Source: Cenococcum geophilum 1.58 (taxonomy: Eukaryota > Ascomycota > Dothideomycetes > Gloniales > Gloniaceae). From it: a stretch of DNA of 64,000 bases. The DNA lies in contig KV748223.1 of NCBI GenBank assembly GCA_001692895.1, positions 620,001 to 684,000 on the forward strand. Direction: 5' to 3'. The notes beneath the pieces are model-generated. The model ran no database searches. It was not told the DNA's origin and saw nothing but the letters and a program-made list of their open reading frames with translations. The position numbers were made by a program, and so were the translations under genes. The number at the start of each line of letters is the position of its first letter. Within the stretch, counting starts at the first letter, position 1. Positions 60,732 to 64,000 of the stretch are shown one piece after another.

Positions 60732-62160
60732 GTAGAAGGCTTAGACGCGAATGATGATGGCCGCTGAGCTACACTCGTTGATGATATAACGTATGGCGGA
60801 TTGTAAAAAGAGATATCTGTCTCAAGCTTCAAATTTAAGGTGAATCTGTCAGACTAAGGGATGTTTTAGGTCGGAGCCTTGATCAGGTGTAAGGTGCACT
60901 TCAGGTGTTAAGCATGAACGTAACAGAAGATCTGAATGCTGCTGAAGTTCCGAGCTGACAGTCATGAAGTCTTATATCTTGATTTTATGATGTGTAGGCG
61001 CTTCACGCTGGCGAGAGGCTCGCCACAGAACCGGGATCTAGTAGTCAGATGACAGCAGCCATTGAACTTTGTAGCGGCGATTGAAGCCTGCGGGGTGAGA
61101 ACTTAAGTGCCTCGTTCGTCTGCCTGATTCATGGCTGAGAGCGTCGAGCTGGGTGCTGGTGGTAGGCACCTGTGAAGACAAAGAACTCTGGAGCTTGTGC
61201 AAGGCCCTTGGCGTTTCCTACCCGCGCGAGTGACCAATGGGCCCTCCCGGTTGCCAGACATGGTGCTGAGGCTATCGTCGACCGCAGTGGATAATTGTTA
61301 GGTGGGTTGATGGAAATAATCCACGCTAAGACCTGGGCGGTGGGGGATAGTCAAGGAGTGGTTGGCATTTCGCGTCCGGCTGCTGTCGAAGTGTACAGTC
61401 AACTGGTAATTCAATGAGGATGTGAATGGCGTTTTTGCAATCAGCTGAATCTTAATATGTTGCTGCAATTCGAGACGTTTTCCTAACCAATCCAGGGGAT
61501 GTAATGGCGCGCGTTTTCGGAGAAGTTGCGGCGGAAGCTGAGAAAATCAAGCGCGGTAGATAATAAGAACGGCCTGGCCTTTTCTTGGCGGGCGGAACGC
61601 CAAGCCATCGCTGATTGGAGGATGGCTTGGCAAAAGTGCTCAAAGGTGAGATCTGGAACCTCATATTTTCAGCCGTGATATGTTCTGGACCTTCGTAACC
61701 TTTGGCTTGAGCGGGCACCTGTTAAACGCGAGGGACAGTCTCCAAACTTCGGTAAAGCCGGGTCATGCCACCAGAATTCCCTCTGCTGAACTCATGCGCG
61801 TTGTTGTCCGCAAACGTGCTTGCGAGCAAACTCTCTTTTCAAGCAACGTGATTCGTACGGAACGACCTGCGGAGAGATTGCTTTGCACTTTCCCGCTTTT
61901 GTCCCTCGCGTCTCAAACTTACACATGGTCCCAGGTCAATTAGCCTTAGTCCGCAATTCTCAAAGTGTGCTTAAGCCGCGTTATAACAACGTGTCAGATC
62001 GGCCAAAAGAACACCCTCTCGTCAAATGCGGTGGTTAGCGCTTTCGATTAAGCCACTAACTAACCCAAATTCAATGTGCTTCGTCTTGGAAGTGAACCTT
62101 CAAACCGGAAAAGTAACCGTCCGGCGTCCAAGCGGGCTTATTAGGCCATGTGCGATAACT
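60732..62160. other. gene-poor region upstream of the protease
   Basis: Holds the protease promoter near 60740-61000. Short frames at 61452-61718 (minus) and 61680-62038 (plus) show no domain and are not called. No clear repeat. Confidence 0.4.
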
Positions 62161-62165
62161 TTTTT

Positions 62166-62462
62166 TGGCCAGGTCAACTCCACCAGGTGGGCTCTCTAAA
62201 AAAGCCACCTGGGGCCACCTGGAGCCACTTGGCCGCGAACGGGCCACCGATATCGATATCCACCTGGTGGATACGGTCTGTTCGACATCCTAGGTGGATT
62301 TTGGGCAGATTAGACGTCTTGGCAGCTGAAAAGGAGGTTTCATCTGGCCAGGTGGAGGCGTTCGCACCAGCCGCGATTGCGCTCCCGAATCTAGTATAGC
62401 AGCATGTTTAATCAGCAATTCGAGCCACCTGGGCTACCCACCTAGGCGAATTCCACCTGGAC
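62166..62462. repeat. Cluster of CCACCTGG / CCAGGTGG motifs
   Basis: Within 300 bp the octamer CCACCTGG or its complement occurs about seven times, including palindromic CCACCAGGTGG and CCACCTGGTGG. There are also four one-mismatch forms (CCACTTGG, CCACCTAGG, TAGGTGG, GGCCAGGTC). Both orientations are present. No coding sequence. Could be the subterminal region of a transposon or a binding-site cluster. Confidence 0.75.
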
Positions 62463-62505
62463 CTACCGTTTTGAAGGGGGGGTTCCTGGTGGGACGCCCG
62501 GGGTG

Positions 62506-63391
62506 CAGCTCGGGGGGGTCACGGAAAAGTTGAAAGGGGTCACCGATGGGGGTCGGCGAAAGTTGAACGGGGTCACCGATGGAGCACCGGAAAAAGGTCG
62601 GCGGGGTCACACTTTTACCCATACAGAACGCGCATCGGTAGCCACAATTTGCCTTTAGCGACCGTATGCATTAAATATGCGGTGCATATGCTAAGTATAT
62701 GCATATATACAACTACAAGATATATGCGTTAAATGGTTTATTGGTGGGTGCATATGCTGAGTATATGCTCAGCATATGCAGGGATAATATAGCGCACCCT
62801 ACCTTATGTAAATTTAGTGTATGTATAGACTTTGTATATGCTTAGCATATGTAATACATACGCATAGTCTATACTATAATAACCTAGCTTACTTATTTAC
62901 TGCTATAGTTAATAGAAAGTATATAATAAGTATATATACCTTAAGCATTATATAATTTTTTTTATATTATATATACTAAGTAAATACTATAGCATAGCCT
63001 ACCTTATATAAAATATAAATGTAATACTTTAAAAGGTAGTATATAAAGGAGTAAAATCTCTTTAAAATAAATATAAAATCAGTAGAGTATATACAGAGCA
63101 TATACTCTGCATATGCTGAGACCATACAACGCGTATACAGGCATATTTTAACAACTTGGGTTATTTATTTTAATTTAGTATATGCCCTGCATATACCCCG
63201 CATATGCCTCGCATATAACTTATTTTATATATATAAAATACTTTAAATTCTATAAAATAAAAAAATTGGTCTGTATATGCACTGCATATGCATAAAGCTC
63301 AGCGGGGTCAGAAGTTGAGCGGGGTCAGAAAGGTTGTGACCCCGTTGAACTTTGTGACCCCGCCGAGTTTTTCCGTGACCCCCCCAAGCTG
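62506..63391. mobile_element. Inverted-repeat element, 0.9 kb, with GGGGTCAC and GCATATGC repeats
   Basis: The left end CAGCTCGGGGGGGTCACGGAA is inverted at the right end (TTTTCCGTGACCCCCCCAAGCTG). Inside both ends GGGGTCAC or GGGGTCA recurs (four left, five right). The middle is AT-rich and packed with GCATATGC and GTATATGC palindromes, at 62690-62860 and 63090-63290. It is non-coding. No target duplication was found, so the outer borders are approximate. Confidence 0.65.
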
Positions 63392-63612
63392 TAAGCCCCA
63401 ATCAATTAACCCAAAGCTTTAATTTAGAGCTTTATTATATAGACTTTAATTAATATATATAGAGATAAGGTTTTCCAGGGGGAGACCCCCTAGGACCCCC
63501 TTATATAGAGCTTTTACTTAATTTAGAAGTAGTAGTAAGGTTAAGGCGCCTTGCGTTCCCAATTATTATCACGTGACGCAATTTTTGGGTGACGAAAACC
63601 GCCGTTGACGTT
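63392..63612. other. AT-rich intergenic DNA
   Basis: No gene or recognised repeat. Confidence 0.35.
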
Positions 63613-63614
63613 GC

Positions 63615-63990
63615 TTAACTAACACCTACTAAAGGTTCCTCCGTCCTTTCTATCTCCTCTCTTACCCGTCTCCTCGTCCAATGCTATCTCTATCGCTATA
63701 TCGACCAATAGATCCCTTAGTAGAGACTAGGGAGAAATATTAAAGCGCCTCTAGCTCTTATAAGGAAGAAGAAAGAAGAAGAGAGGAAGGTATAAAGGAG
63801 GAAGTATTTATAAACGGGAGGAGGCCTGCGAATAGAAGATTAGGCAGCTATAATATAGACATTAATATTGCTCGACTAACACCTACTAGACGCCCCTCCG
63901 TCCTTCCTATTTTCTCTTACCTATCTCCTCGTTAGATACTATTTATATCGCTACATTAACTAATAGATCCCTTAGTAGGTGTTAGTTACA
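63615..63990. repeat. Two direct copies of a small repeat with CTAACACCTACTA ends
   Basis: Copies at about 63618-63727 and 63874-63988 share CTAACACCTACTA...CCTCCGTCCTT...CTCCTCGT...TAATAGATCCCTTAGTAG-type order. The second copy has full inverted ends (CTAACACCTACTA and TAGTAGGTGTTAG), giving a unit of about 115 bp. The first has a changed right end (TAGTAGAGACTAG). It resembles a very small MITE. Confidence 0.7.
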
Positions 63991-64000
63991 TAAGGGAATA

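Overview
The window looks like nuclear DNA of a filamentous ascomycete (Pezizomycotina). Conserved single-copy genes carry short GT-AG introns (about 49-272 nt), and they flank a large AT-rich block of transposons. The coding frames of those transposons are full of TAA/TAG stops and C-to-T/G-to-A changes on both strands, the pattern expected from repeat-induced point mutation (RIP). The protein style suggests Eurotiomycetes, but the class was not proven.

Left gene arm (about 0.4-17.1 kb): RRN6 (-), SPC25 (+), a DHX35-type DEAH helicase (-), a broken secreted phosphodiesterase-like gene (+), a complex I ESSS/NDUFB11-like subunit (-), two tandem repeats (42 bp x3, 71 bp x2), RPN13 (-), ribosomal protein L6 (+) and a broken fatty-acid-hydroxylase-like membrane protein gene (-). 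RRN6/SPC25 and RPN13/RPL6 are divergent pairs; SPC25 and the helicase converge with about 100 bp between them. The exon structures given were rebuilt by hand and all keep frame.

Transposon island (about 17.2-57.6 kb): four Ty3/Gypsy-type LTR elements were delimited by paired LTRs plus exact 5-bp target duplications. E1 is 17750-23636 (TSD ACGAT). E3 is 24417-46074 (TSD GTAGG). E3 contains E2 (25110-31787, TSD CTAGA), E4 (34314-42261, TSD TAAAT) and a 1.02-kb retroposon. E2 in turn contains a 5'-truncated LINE. A near-complete Tad-like LINE lies at 49816-55042 (13-bp TSD), followed by two long inverted-repeat elements and a single LTR.

Main discovery candidate: two inverted copies (43033-44053 minus, 47834-48851 plus) of a non-coding 1.02-kb retroposon, each with a 15-bp target duplication. 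The first 85-86 nt of each can be folded as an HDV-like self-cleaving ribozyme whose predicted cleavage site is exactly the element's 5' boundary.

Right arm (57.7-64 kb): one intact seven-exon subtilisin-like protease (708 aa, complete triad, no signal peptide), then gene-poor DNA with a CCACCTGG cluster, an 0.9-kb inverted-repeat element with GGGGTCAC and GCATATGC repeats, and a small repeat family with CTAACACCTACTA inverted ends.
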